From: Desulfonatronum thiodismutans
GTDB taxonomy: Bacteria > Desulfobacterota > Desulfovibrionia > Desulfovibrionales > Desulfonatronaceae
Direction: 5' to 3'
DNA length: 37,305 bases
NCBI RefSeq assembly: GCF_000717475.1
Contig: NZ_JPIK01000008.1
Coordinates: 1-37,305, forward strand
Shown: in pieces, positions 7,475 to 15,755 of the stretch
Layout of the letters: every line of letters starts with the position of its first letter
Numbering within the stretch: position 1 is the first letter of the stretch
Position numbers and translations under genes: made by a program
The notes under the pieces: model-generated
Told to the model about the DNA's origin: nothing
Databases searched by the model: none
The model's input: only the letters and a program-made list of their open reading frames with translations

Positions 7475-9456
7475 CAGTCTTGCTCCAGGACTCTCATTTC
7501 GGCTTCAACGGGCGGCGCGATCCAGCCTTGGGCGATTTCGGTCTTGAGTTGCTGGTAGAAGGCGTCAATCGTCAGGCCGGATTGCTGCCAGAGGGATTTG
7601 GCGGGCAATGTGCCTTTGTTTTGGATGAGGAGCCGGGCCAGCGAGGCGTCGGCCTCGGGCCTGGGCTTTTTGCCAAGGGTGACGAGGGAGACCAGTTCGG
7701 TTTTGGGTGCTTTCATTTTTTCAGGTCTTTCCAGTTGAGTGGTGCCGGTGAAGGAGGCGACGCAGGCTTTGGCAAAGGCTGCGGCCAGCTTGTCCCGTTC
7801 CCGCTGTTGCGCTTCGAGTTGGTCCACCAGGGCCATCAGTTCATCCACTTTGGCGACGATGCGGCGTTGCTCGGCGAGAGGAGGAATAGCGACAAGAAGG
7901 GTTTCCACTCCGCCAACTCGAAGGTGCTGGACCGTCGCTCCAATCGGTTTGTCCTTAACCCGCTGCATTAGCTCTGGGTCCATGAGCGAATACAAAAGAA
8001 AGTTGACATCCACAGTGTCTGGAACAAGGCGGATTAGCATCATTCTTTGTCCCATACACAGCTTCACACCTTGAGGAATGATGCACACCTCACCCATGGG
8101 TGCTTCGCGCGTGATAAGAATGTCGCCAGGCTCGGGCTTACATCTTGCACTCCAGCGCTCATAAGTTGCTTCAGAGACATACTTCGGTTCCAGAGCGTTA
8201 AGTTGACCGGCTCTAATATTGGTGGTCCGTATCAGCCGAATTCCACTTGAAACATACGGTGCTGTTTTGTTGTGACAGTCTACAACGAGAAGACAGGTTT
8301 GCATAAGTGTCGCCCACTTCCAACCAACGGGCAGATATTGAAGTCCCTCTGGAAGGCGCTGCGCATGCTGCTTCCGTAACTGTGTTTTTGCTTCATTTGA
8401 GTTTGGATAACCGTTCTTGAGCAACTGGTCGCGTTTTACGGCAACTCTTTCGAGTAGTTTAGTTGCGGACTCTTCTCGGGGATCTTGAGCGACTAGTTTA
8501 CCGTGAACAGCAAGCGTGAAAATAGTCTTGCGTAAGTCGGCGGGCGACACGCTGCCGACTTCATAGAAGATGCGGTTAAGGTTGGCGGGAGTGGGAACTT
8601 CGGCGAAGCGGTCGTGACAGGTGCGGGAGAGCACGGGGAATCGCCGTTCTCGTTCCTGCTGCTGCGCCTCCAGTTGATCGCACAAAGCCATCAACTCATC
8701 CACCTTGGCCACGATACGTTTTTGTTCGGCGAGGGGTGGGCAGGGAATTGGCAGCTCGGAGACCTTGGAGGCTGACAGTTCAACTTGGTTAGTTGTACCC
8801 GTGACCATTGAGTTTTCCTGTCCTGGAGTCATCCGCTGCTGGATCGTGGGTGAGGCGAGATAGCTCCAAACGTAAGCGGGCACAAAGTTTGTAAGTCGAA
8901 TGATTGTTACGTGAGAATCCGCCACCACCTGTTCCTTGGCACCCGGATAGACAACAAGGCGGCCCGCAGTTCCGGTTCCGGTTGAGTTCCACAGGATGTC
9001 GCCGCTAACCAAAAAGCGCTCGTGACTGTACCCCTTCACCGAATCATCGCTGATGCGCCGCGCCGAAGACAAGTCAAAACCAGACCACTGCACACACTTT
9101 TGGGAAACGACCCGAATTTTCCCAGCCTCATCATATCTCGGACCTTTTCCGCGTTGGATATAACAAGCAATGTTCCCAAGGCGCTCCCATGTCCAGTGCG
9201 TCGGAATTTCAAACTCCAACTCGAATTCAGCCAGCGGTCTATCTGATCCGCTTGGCCTGAGTTTGTGTTTGGAACGATAAGCGAGTTTGAGCGCCGAAGC
9301 ATCGGCAATAGATGCAGCCCCGTCTCCTTCACTTAGAATTCTGGGCACAAGACGGCCCGAGACAGCAAGATGTAGAACAAGCTCGCGGAGCCGTTTAACA
9401 CCCAAAGGTGCCATCGCGGCATGTCCAAAGTTGGTCAAAAATTGATCAGCATTCAT
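7474..9456 (-). CDS. hsdS: Type I restriction-modification specificity subunit HsdS
   Basis: 660 residues, longer than the usual 400-450. It has two target-recognition domains, each followed by a near-identical conserved helix (PPLAEQ(K/R)RIVAKVDELMAL near 245 and 530), which is the classic HsdS layout for a split DNA target. The extra length comes from an N-terminal segment before the first domain, a linker between domains, and a C-terminal extension of about 80 residues that looks like a small winged helix (ASLARLLIQNKGTLPAKSLW). Its ATG overlaps the hsdM stop by 4 bases. It sets the sequence methylated and restricted by the complex. Confidence 0.9.
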   Translation of the reverse strand: MNADQFLTNFGHAAMAPLGVKRLRELVLHLAVSGRLVPRILSEGDGAASIADASALKLAYRSKHKLRPSGSDRPLAEFELEFEIPTHWTWERLGNIACYIQRGKGPRYDEAGKIRVVSQKCVQWSGFDLSSARRISDDSVKGYSHERFLVSGDILWNSTGTGTAGRLVVYPGAKEQVVADSHVTIIRLTNFVPAYVWSYLASPTIQQRMTPGQENSMVTGTTNQVELSASKVSELPIPCPPLAEQKRIVAKVDELMALCDQLEAQQQERERRFPVLSRTCHDRFAEVPTPANLNRIFYEVGSVSPADLRKTIFTLAVHGKLVAQDPREESATKLLERVAVKRDQLLKNGYPNSNEAKTQLRKQHAQRLPEGLQYLPVGWKWATLMQTCLLVVDCHNKTAPYVSSGIRLIRTTNIRAGQLNALEPKYVSEATYERWSARCKPEPGDILITREAPMGEVCIIPQGVKLCMGQRMMLIRLVPDTVDVNFLLYSLMDPELMQRVKDKPIGATVQHLRVGGVETLLVAIPPLAEQRRIVAKVDELMALVDQLEAQQRERDKLAAAFAKACVASFTGTTQLERPEKMKAPKTELVSLVTLGKKPRPEADASLARLLIQNKGTLPAKSLWQQSGLTIDAFYQQLKTEIAQGWIAPPVEAEMRVLEQD

Positions 9457-11288
9457 CGGGCTGATTCTTCGGATTCAAAGTGGTGAGCCAGGGCGGCGGA
9501 CAGTTCAGCCTTGAGCTTGGACTGCGTCTTGTCGATTTCGACCAGCAGCGCCTTGTATTTGGCGAGGAGCTTGTCGGGGTCGTGGGTTTCTTCCTCGGGG
9601 GCGTTAGGGTTCTTGATGTCGAGATTGTAGATGGGCCAGAAATGGCGGTCTCCAATGGATTGCTGCTCCCGGGCTTGCTGGCGGAGGGCGTCGATCTGCA
9701 CGTTGATGCCGGTGATCTTGTCCTCAGCCTTGGTGCGCTTGGCGGCGTTCTTTTCGCCTTTGATGGACTCGCGCAAATCTTTGATCTGGTTCACCAGGGC
9801 GGAGGCGTCGTTGTTGAGGGATTCGGCCTTGTCCCAGTGCGGTTTGGCCTTGGCTTCGGCCTCCTGCTTGAGGGTCTTGAAGTCGATCTTCCACGCCTGC
9901 TCTGACTCTGTGCGGGCGGCGAAACCGTCGGACTCGCTGCCCCACCAATCGACGATGGGAGCGAACTCCTCGACGCGCAGGGGTTTGGTTTTGCTGTAGC
10001 TCTTCACGCCTGCGGGGTAGCGGTGCTCGTAGAACCAGATCGTGTCGGTGGGTTTGCCCTTGGTGAAGAAGAGAAGATTGGTCTTGATGCCGGTGTAGGG
10101 GGCAAAGACGCCATTGGGCAGGCGGATGATGGTGTGCAGGTGGCACTCCTCCAAGAGCAGCTTCTTCACCTTGGCCTTCACGCCTTCACCAAAGAGGGTG
10201 CCATCGGGCAGGACCACGGCGCCGCGCCCGCCTTTGGCGGTGAGGAGCTTTTTGACGATGAGGACGAGGAACATATCCGCCGTCTCGCGGGTGCGGACGT
10301 CGGATGGGTAGTCATTGCCCACGCCGTCGTCTTCCATGCCGCCAAAGGGCGGATTGGTGATGACGCAGTTGACGCGCTCGGTGAGCTTCCAGTCGTTCCA
10401 GCCGGTAGCGAGGGTGTTCCGATGCTCGATCATGCTGGGCACGTCGATGCCGTGGAACATCATGTTGGTGACGCAGAGCAGGTGGGGGAGTTGCTTTTTC
10501 TCGATGCCGCGGATGCACTGGGCGATGGCCTTGCGGTCTTCCGCGCCGGACTTCTTGCTGATCTGCCTCTCCAGATGCGCAATGGTGGCGGTGAGGAAAC
10601 CGCCGGTGCCGCAGGCGGGGTCGAGCACGGTCTCGCGCTTCGCGAGGCTGGGGTTGACCATTTTCACCATGAACTCGGTGATGGCGCGTGGGGTGTAGAA
10701 CTCCCCGGCATTGCCGGCGCTGCGCAGGTCATTGAGGATCTGCTCATACACGTCGCCAAGCTGGCCGCGGCTCTTGATGTCGTGGAAGTTGACGGCTTCG
10801 TCCAGCTTCTCGATGACGGCCAGCATCTGGGTGCCGGACTTCATGTAGTTGTTGGTGTCCTGAAAGACACCGCGCACGACCTTGGCCTTCGCGGCGGCAA
10901 TTGCTTTGGCTTGTTCCCTCGGCATCCCTTCCTTCTCGCCTTGAATTGCGCGGGTGGCAGCGGCGTCGATGTCGAGTTCCTTGAGGCCGGGAAAAACAAC
11001 GTCGTTGACGTATTTGATGAGCTCGCTTGCTTGTTTGCGGGGTTTCTTTTTGCCGTGGTCGTCTTCGATGTATTTGGCCCAGTTTCGCCAGCGGCAGTCC
11101 TCGGGAATGGGTGAAATGTATTTCTTATGCTGGTTTTCGGCGTCATCTTCCCAGGCCTCTTCGCACTGGTCGAAGATTTTCAGGAAGAGCATCCAGGTGA
11201 GCTGGCCAATGCGCTGGGCGTCGCCATCGACGCCGTCGTCCTTGCGCATGATGTCCTGGATGGATTTGATTGTGCTGCGGAGATTCAT
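9453..11288 (-). CDS. hsdM: Type I restriction-modification methyltransferase subunit HsdM
   Basis: 611 residues. The N-terminal helical HsdM domain (TWMLFLKIFDQCEE near 31-44) is followed by an N6-adenine methyltransferase core with SAM motif DPACGTGG (223-230) and catalytic NPPFGG (312-317). A coiled C-terminal region (about 470-540) should bind HsdS. It methylates adenine in the HsdS target using S-adenosylmethionine and is needed for both protection and cutting. AAGGA precedes the ATG at a normal distance. It starts 24 bases after hsdR ends and overlaps hsdS. Confidence 0.93.
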   Translation of the reverse strand: MNLRSTIKSIQDIMRKDDGVDGDAQRIGQLTWMLFLKIFDQCEEAWEDDAENQHKKYISPIPEDCRWRNWAKYIEDDHGKKKPRKQASELIKYVNDVVFPGLKELDIDAAATRAIQGEKEGMPREQAKAIAAAKAKVVRGVFQDTNNYMKSGTQMLAVIEKLDEAVNFHDIKSRGQLGDVYEQILNDLRSAGNAGEFYTPRAITEFMVKMVNPSLAKRETVLDPACGTGGFLTATIAHLERQISKKSGAEDRKAIAQCIRGIEKKQLPHLLCVTNMMFHGIDVPSMIEHRNTLATGWNDWKLTERVNCVITNPPFGGMEDDGVGNDYPSDVRTRETADMFLVLIVKKLLTAKGGRGAVVLPDGTLFGEGVKAKVKKLLLEECHLHTIIRLPNGVFAPYTGIKTNLLFFTKGKPTDTIWFYEHRYPAGVKSYSKTKPLRVEEFAPIVDWWGSESDGFAARTESEQAWKIDFKTLKQEAEAKAKPHWDKAESLNNDASALVNQIKDLRESIKGEKNAAKRTKAEDKITGINVQIDALRQQAREQQSIGDRHFWPIYNLDIKNPNAPEEETHDPDKLLAKYKALLVEIDKTQSKLKAELSAALAHHFESEESAR

Positions 11289-11312
11289 GGAGGTCCTTGA
11301 TGTCTTGAGGTG

Positions 11313-13751
11313 TCAGGCGGCCTGGCCCTCGTAAAGGGCGTGTTCGAGTTCGGTGATGGCTTTGGAGTAGGCTTCGTTGCTACCGAAGATGCCGCGTCGG
11401 ATGTGAGTCTTGCTTCCCAGTTCCGAGAAAGGCGGAAGTTCGAGAATGACGGGGTCTTCGAGGTCGGCGATGCCGTGGTCGGCATATTTCTCCAGCAGGG
11501 CTTCGAGGACCGCGCGGGCTTGGTCACCGTATTTGGCAAAGTAATTGCGCTTTTTCACCTTCTCCGCCCGCTCCTTGCGGGTGAGTGGCTTGGCATCAAA
11601 GGCGACATGCGCGACGAGGTCGAAAACATCCAGCTCCGCGCCATTCGGCACGGCCTGGGCGAGGATGAAAAGTGGGATACCGTGCTCCTTGAGTTCGTCA
11701 ATGACGGCCTGTTTGCGCTCGGCTTCGTGCCAACGGATGAGAAAATCGTCAAGGCTGGTGAACTGTCGGCGGAGGGCCTTTTGAATGTCGCCCTTCAGAT
11801 AGACGCGATAGTCCTCGGTGATCAGCTTGCCGTGCTCATCAAGGTAGCTGGCGCGCTCGACGCCAGGGCCTACGGCGACATCGTCGAGGACATAGCGGAC
11901 GCGACCGCCGGTAGTGCCTCCATCCGTGCCTTCACCTTCGTCCTCATCACCTTCTACTGCGTCGTCAGAGCCGTCAGGGCCATAGGGCGGCGGATCTTCA
12001 CGAGCCACGCCGCTCCCGGTATCACCGTCATCTGGCGGGATGATGGGTTCATCGGGCTTTGGCTCGTAAATCATGACCGGCTCGCCATCGAAGTTCTTGT
12101 CCTGAAAGAGACGGGTGGCACCTTTGAAATCCATGATGGTGAAGAATAGCTTGCCGTAGTCCTCGCGGATGCGGGTCCCACGCCCGATGATCTGCTTGAA
12201 CTGGGTCATTGACTCGATATTTTGATCGAGGACGATGAGCTTGCAGGTCTTGGCATCGACGCCGGTGGCGAGAAGCTTCGAGGTGGTGGCGATGACGGGG
12301 AAGGGTTCGTCGTTGTCGATAAAGTAGGAGAGCTGGGCCTTGCCCTCAGTATCGTCGCCGGTGATGCGGACGACGTAGCGGCGGTTGCTGGCGGCTTCGG
12401 GGATAAGCTTCACCAACTCTTGGCGCATCCGTTCAGCATGCGGCTGATCGTCGCAGAAGACAATGGTCTTCGACATGGGGTCGGTGGCCTGGAGATACTC
12501 CCACACGCGGCGGGCGACGAACGCGGTGCGCTTCGTGAGGATGAGGTTCCGGTCGTAGTCCTTGGTGTTGTATTGCCGCTGCTCGACGACTTGGCCCTGC
12601 TTGTCCTTCTTGCCTTTCTCCGGCGTGTAGCCGAGCGCATCGACATCGGTGACGACGCGAATGACTTTGTAGGGAGCGAGGAAGCCGTCGCTGATGCCCT
12701 GCCGAAGGGAATAGGTATAGAGCGGCTTGCCGAAGTAGTGCTCGTTGGAGATGTCTTTGGTCTCCGTTGGCGTGGCGGTGAGTCCGATGTGGGTCGCGGA
12801 CGTGAAATAGTCGAGGATTTCCCGCCAAGCGGAATCTTCATCCGCGCTGCCGCGATGGCATTCGTCGATGACCACCAGGTCGAAGAAATCGGCGGGGAAC
12901 TGCTTGTATATCTGCTTCCATTCCTCCTTTCCCGTCACAGCTTGGTACAGGCAGAGATAGATCTCATAGTTCCTCTTCACCTCGCGGTTGGTGATCTTGT
13001 GCATGTTCTCACCGAACGGGGCGAAGTCCTGCTGAATGGTCTGATCGACCAAGATGTTGCGGTCGGCAAGGAAAAGGATGCGTTTTTTGGTCTTCGACTT
13101 CCAAAGCCGCCAAATAATTTGAAAGGCGGTGTAGGTTTTGCCGGTGCCCGTCGCCATGACGAGGAGGATGCGCCGAATGCCCTGAGCGATAGCCTGAACG
13201 GTGCGGTTGATGGCGACCTTCTGGTAGTAGTGCGCCTCCTTATCGGTGGAGTCGGTGTGGTAGGGCTGGGCGATGAGGCTGAGCTCCTCAGGTTTGGTGA
13301 GCTGCTTCCACTGCTGATAGATGGCCCACATCTCGTCATAAGTGGGAAAATGGTCGAGGCCCACTTCCCGAGAAATCGGCTGAGTGATGCCGGTACGGTC
13401 ATGGATGAGAAAGCCGTCGCCATTGGAGCTGATGGCAAAGGGAGCATCCAGCATTTCGGCATAGGCAAGGGCCTGCTGTAATCCGTGGCCGATCTCGTAA
13501 ATGCTCCGCTTGGCCTCCAAGACGGCGAGAGGGAGATTCGGCAAGCCATAGAAAACATAATCGGCACGCTTCGGGCCGCCTGTGGCGTTCGGGTTTTGAA
13601 TGCGTGTGGCTATCTGGCCGCGAACAATGACACGCCCTTTCGTCAATTTTACCTCTTCACGAAACTGATGCTGCTGCCACCCCGCAGCCTGAATGGCAGG
13701 GGTGATAAATTTGGTGCAGATGTCGCGCTCGCTGAGATTGTTTTTGTTCAT
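11313..13751 (-). CDS. hsdR: Type I restriction endonuclease/translocase subunit HsdR
   Basis: 812 residues. The N-terminal PD-(D/E)XK nuclease motif is visible as Asp64 and EAK (79-81). The superfamily 2 translocase follows with Walker A ATGTGKT (200-206), DECHRG (296-301) and TATPTE (325-330). A Gly/Asp/Glu-rich linker occurs around residues 585-620, before a C-terminal helical domain. It pulls unmethylated DNA and cleaves it away from the target. It is the first recognised gene of the operon. Its ATG overlaps the stop of a small upstream ORF by 4 bases, which is unusual for hsdR. Confidence 0.93.
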   Translation of the reverse strand: MNKNNLSERDICTKFITPAIQAAGWQQHQFREEVKLTKGRVIVRGQIATRIQNPNATGGPKRADYVFYGLPNLPLAVLEAKRSIYEIGHGLQQALAYAEMLDAPFAISSNGDGFLIHDRTGITQPISREVGLDHFPTYDEMWAIYQQWKQLTKPEELSLIAQPYHTDSTDKEAHYYQKVAINRTVQAIAQGIRRILLVMATGTGKTYTAFQIIWRLWKSKTKKRILFLADRNILVDQTIQQDFAPFGENMHKITNREVKRNYEIYLCLYQAVTGKEEWKQIYKQFPADFFDLVVIDECHRGSADEDSAWREILDYFTSATHIGLTATPTETKDISNEHYFGKPLYTYSLRQGISDGFLAPYKVIRVVTDVDALGYTPEKGKKDKQGQVVEQRQYNTKDYDRNLILTKRTAFVARRVWEYLQATDPMSKTIVFCDDQPHAERMRQELVKLIPEAASNRRYVVRITGDDTEGKAQLSYFIDNDEPFPVIATTSKLLATGVDAKTCKLIVLDQNIESMTQFKQIIGRGTRIREDYGKLFFTIMDFKGATRLFQDKNFDGEPVMIYEPKPDEPIIPPDDGDTGSGVAREDPPPYGPDGSDDAVEGDEDEGEGTDGGTTGGRVRYVLDDVAVGPGVERASYLDEHGKLITEDYRVYLKGDIQKALRRQFTSLDDFLIRWHEAERKQAVIDELKEHGIPLFILAQAVPNGAELDVFDLVAHVAFDAKPLTRKERAEKVKKRNYFAKYGDQARAVLEALLEKYADHGIADLEDPVILELPPFSELGSKTHIRRGIFGSNEAYSKAITELEHALYEGQAA

Positions 13752-13993
13752 GTGGCGATGGGGAGTTCGGGCTTGTGGAGCATGGACGCTTTGATCAAGG
13801 AGAGAGTCTTGCCGTTGCAGGGGTCGTTCTTGTACTCGACGATCTGCTTTATGGCCCGACGTGGATTGATGCCGGTGGTGAAGAGGTTTTCCTCAAAAAA
13901 CTCAGAACAATCAACATGCCCTTTGGGCAGCGTCTCCAGATTGAACATGGCGCTCGATGGTTCACAGCGAAAACGGATGGTCGAGGAGTGCAC
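13748..13993 (-). CDS. Small unknown protein coupled to hsdR, possibly 5'-truncated
   Basis: 81 codons from a GTG at 13993. The stop overlaps the hsdR ATG by 4 bases (ATGA), the same coupling seen at other junctions in this operon, which argues for a real gene. The frame stays open upstream of the GTG to about 14060 without another good start codon, and a transposase relic begins about 60 bases beyond, so the 5' end may have been lost. I recognise no domain; the sequence has three cysteines and an Arg/Lys-rich centre (GINPRRAIKQIVEYKNDP). It could be a regulator or a leftover of a larger gene. Confidence 0.4.
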   Translation of the reverse strand: MHSSTIRFRCEPSSAMFNLETLPKGHVDCSEFFEENLFTTGINPRRAIKQIVEYKNDPCNGKTLSLIKASMLHKPELPIAT

Positions 13994-14477
13994 AGCGCAA
14001 AGATGCTCATGGTTCGGGGTTTCCTGTCCGGATTTTGTTCTGAAAATTGATGAGGTGCTACCTTTTTCGCGCAGTCAAGACAAGGGCTTTTATTTCCGGA
14101 CGGTTGCCACGGAATAATGGTCAGGTCTTGTATTTTTCATTTTTCTTGAGGTAAGTCGATTACATGGCCAGACAAAAAAAATGTCTATCTACGAGTCAGA
14201 TCAAGGTTACTTGAACAGAGGGATACTACCCATTGTCGAAAGCTCAGAAGAAATGGGTGGTTCGATAAAATCTAAGCATAACAAATTGCGAGCTGAGCCT
14301 GTCGGCTCCGCGCCTTGTCAGTCGCGCGAATGCGCGCCTGAGCAACTCGCTGGAGCCGAACCGTTCCTCGGCGTCCAAGCGCAAGGCCGTTCGTCCGCCT
14401 CGTCGCGCTCGGCCCTACGTTGCCGCCACGTTGCCGCCATGCTTGCCGAATGAGTAGAAAAGGAATAGTTTATACTC
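13994..14477. other. Gap between defence operon and TA module; relic and GC-rich block
   Basis: Besides the relic at 14119-14165, this holds a GC-rich, palindrome-rich block (about 14281-14455) unlike its AT-richer surroundings. It includes an 11-base direct repeat, ACGTTGCCGCC, at 14417-14427 and 14428-14438. I see no coding frame I would defend. The block may be a recombination junction or a decayed repeat. Confidence 0.4.
14119..14165 (-). pseudogene. Second REP-associated transposase 3'-end relic
   Basis: The minus strand encodes a short tail, LKKNEKYKT followed by TGA, directly continued by the same ACCTGACC string found after the relic that ends at 4847. The frame breaks just upstream. 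Only the extreme C-terminus remains. It faces the other relic in inverted orientation across the 9.3-kb defence operon. Confidence 0.4.
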
Positions 14478-14741
14478 ATGGGCAAGTTTGAATTCGATGA
14501 CGACAAAAGCAAGGCTAACCTGAAAAAGCACGGAATCGATTTTTCAGAAGCCCAGGCCCTATGGAATGATCCGAGACTTTTGGAGATCCAAGCCAAATCG
14601 GAAGACGAACCTCGGTTTCTGGTTATAGGTTGCATAGGCTCAAGGCATTGGTCTGCCGTCGTCACCTACCGAAACGGAGCAATTCGCCTCATTTCTGTAA
14701 GACGATCCCGCAAAAGAGAGGTGGAGATTTATGAAGGCTAA
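14478..14741 (+). CDS. brnT: BrnT-family (DUF497) toxin
   Basis: 87 residues, a typical length. Family features are the N-terminal FEFDDDKSKANLKKHGIDF and the C-terminal IRLISVRRSRKREVEIYE, which carries the basic residues expected for a RelE-fold ribonuclease. BrnT toxins cut RNA and are neutralised by BrnA. The gene overlaps the next by 11 bases, the usual toxin-first order of brnTA operons. Such operons are normally autorepressed by the complex. The ribosome site is modest (AAGGA about 12 bases upstream). Confidence 0.85.
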   Translation: MGKFEFDDDKSKANLKKHGIDFSEAQALWNDPRLLEIQAKSEDEPRFLVIGCIGSRHWSAVVTYRNGAIRLISVRRSRKREVEIYEG

Positions 14742-15000
14742 AGATTTCGACAAGAAGTTTGATGAAGGCCGGCAAGACATTATTGATAATCTAGACCTAT
14801 CCACGGCGCGCCGGGTCAATCTTGAGCAAAAACGAATAAACGTTGACTTTCCGGCTTGGGTGGTTGAGTCGCTGGATCGTGAGGCAGCCCGAATTGGAGT
14901 CACGCGGCAATCAATTATCAAAGTCTGGCTGGTTGAACGCTTGCAGGCCGAGGTTGCGAACAAGTCACTGAATGATGATGCCGCAAGCGGCGCACATTAG
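14731..15000 (+). CDS. brnA: BrnA-like / CopG-type antitoxin
   Basis: 89 residues. A C-terminal ribbon-helix-helix (RINVDFPAWVVESLDREAARIGVTRQS in outline, about 43-75) should bind operator DNA, and the N-terminal helical half should wrap the toxin. Position and overlap with brnT fit the antitoxin role. The BrnA name is inferred from the partner; at sequence level it is a generic RHH antitoxin. Confidence 0.78.
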   Translation: MKAKDFDKKFDEGRQDIIDNLDLSTARRVNLEQKRINVDFPAWVVESLDREAARIGVTRQSIIKVWLVERLQAEVANKSLNDDAASGAH

Positions 15001-15108
15001 CGGTGCGTTAGCCACATTCGCCGGACCAAGCGAAGACGAATACAATGTACAGATATTTTCACTTTCCCTCTGTACAACAAAGGAAAGGATCTGTTTTAGG
15101 AGAGACCG

Positions 15109-15375
15109 GTGATCAGGCAAATGTCAATTTCGGAGACAAGAGAGCGAATGACGTCATTGGAAAAAGAGATGTCTTATGAAGATACGATCTCCGTCACCAG
15201 TCACGGGAAGGAAGTCTTTGCCATTCTTCGGTGGGAAACCTACGAAAGCATTGCGGAGACGTTGGAAATCCTTTCCGACCCGGAAGGATACGGCGACCTG
15301 AAAACAGGTATACTCCAGGCGCGACAAGGGAAGTTGATCGACTTCGAAGAGTTCAAAAAGGGCTTCGATGTATAG
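15109..15375 (+). CDS. Phd/YefM-type antitoxin
   Basis: 88 residues from a GTG start; GGAGAGA at 15099-15105 sets the start, and an in-frame ATG at 15121 is the alternative. The fold outline (SISETRERM, ISVTSHGKEVFAILRWETYES) is that of Phd/YefM antitoxins, with an N-terminal DNA-binding part and a C-terminal acidic tail that binds a RelE-like toxin. It overlaps the toxin start by 8 bases, giving coupled translation and the usual antitoxin-first order. Confidence 0.8.
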   Translation: MIRQMSISETRERMTSLEKEMSYEDTISVTSHGKEVFAILRWETYESIAETLEILSDPEGYGDLKTGILQARQGKLIDFEEFKKGFDV

Positions 15376-15687
15376 AATCAAGCTCACTGAGTTGGCGGCT
15401 CAGACGCTACAAGGCATTGAAGCGACGGCCAGAAGTCAGATCATCAGAAAGATTGACCAACTGAAGGAGACCCCAGGGCTATTAGGCAAAGCGCTATCTG
15501 GGCCATTGAAAGAATTCAGATTTACACGTGCGGCCGGTCAACGGTACCGGATTGTCACCGAATTGAAGAGACACTGGTTGTCGTAATCGTAGTTGCCGTT
15601 GGAATCCGAAGAGCTGGAGACAAAAAGGACATCTACGAGCTGATGAAGAAACTCGATCGGACAGGAATCGCAAAAAGTAACGGCTAA
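15368..15687 (+). pseudogene. RelE/ParE-like toxin, single-base frameshift
   Basis: The frame opens as a RelE-like toxin (YRIKLTELAAQTLQGIE, then FRFTRAAGQRYRIVTEL) but meets a stop at 15586. Shifting frame by one base near 15565 restores the expected ending: ETLVVVIVVAVGIRRAGDKKDIYELMKKL, stop at 15685-15687. One G is missing in the TTG-AAGAG run. Without the last strand and helix the toxin is probably inactive, unless this is a sequencing error. The antitoxin upstream is intact. Confidence 0.75.
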
Positions 15688-15755
15688 CGCCCGCATGAGC
15701 GGGGTGCGGCACCGACTCGTTCAATTCCCCTCAAAACCTCCGGCCCGCTTGTGCT

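Noticed and set aside
10023..11114. Long plus-strand open frame opposite hsdM
   Set aside because: It is the antisense shadow of a high-GC gene with clear methyltransferase motifs on the other strand.
14998..15690. TA module flanked by GTTAGCC (15006) and GGCTAAC (15682), resembling integron core sites
   Set aside because: The cores deviate from GTTRRRY/RYYYAAC and no foldback arms of attC type could be drawn, so a cassette origin is not supported.
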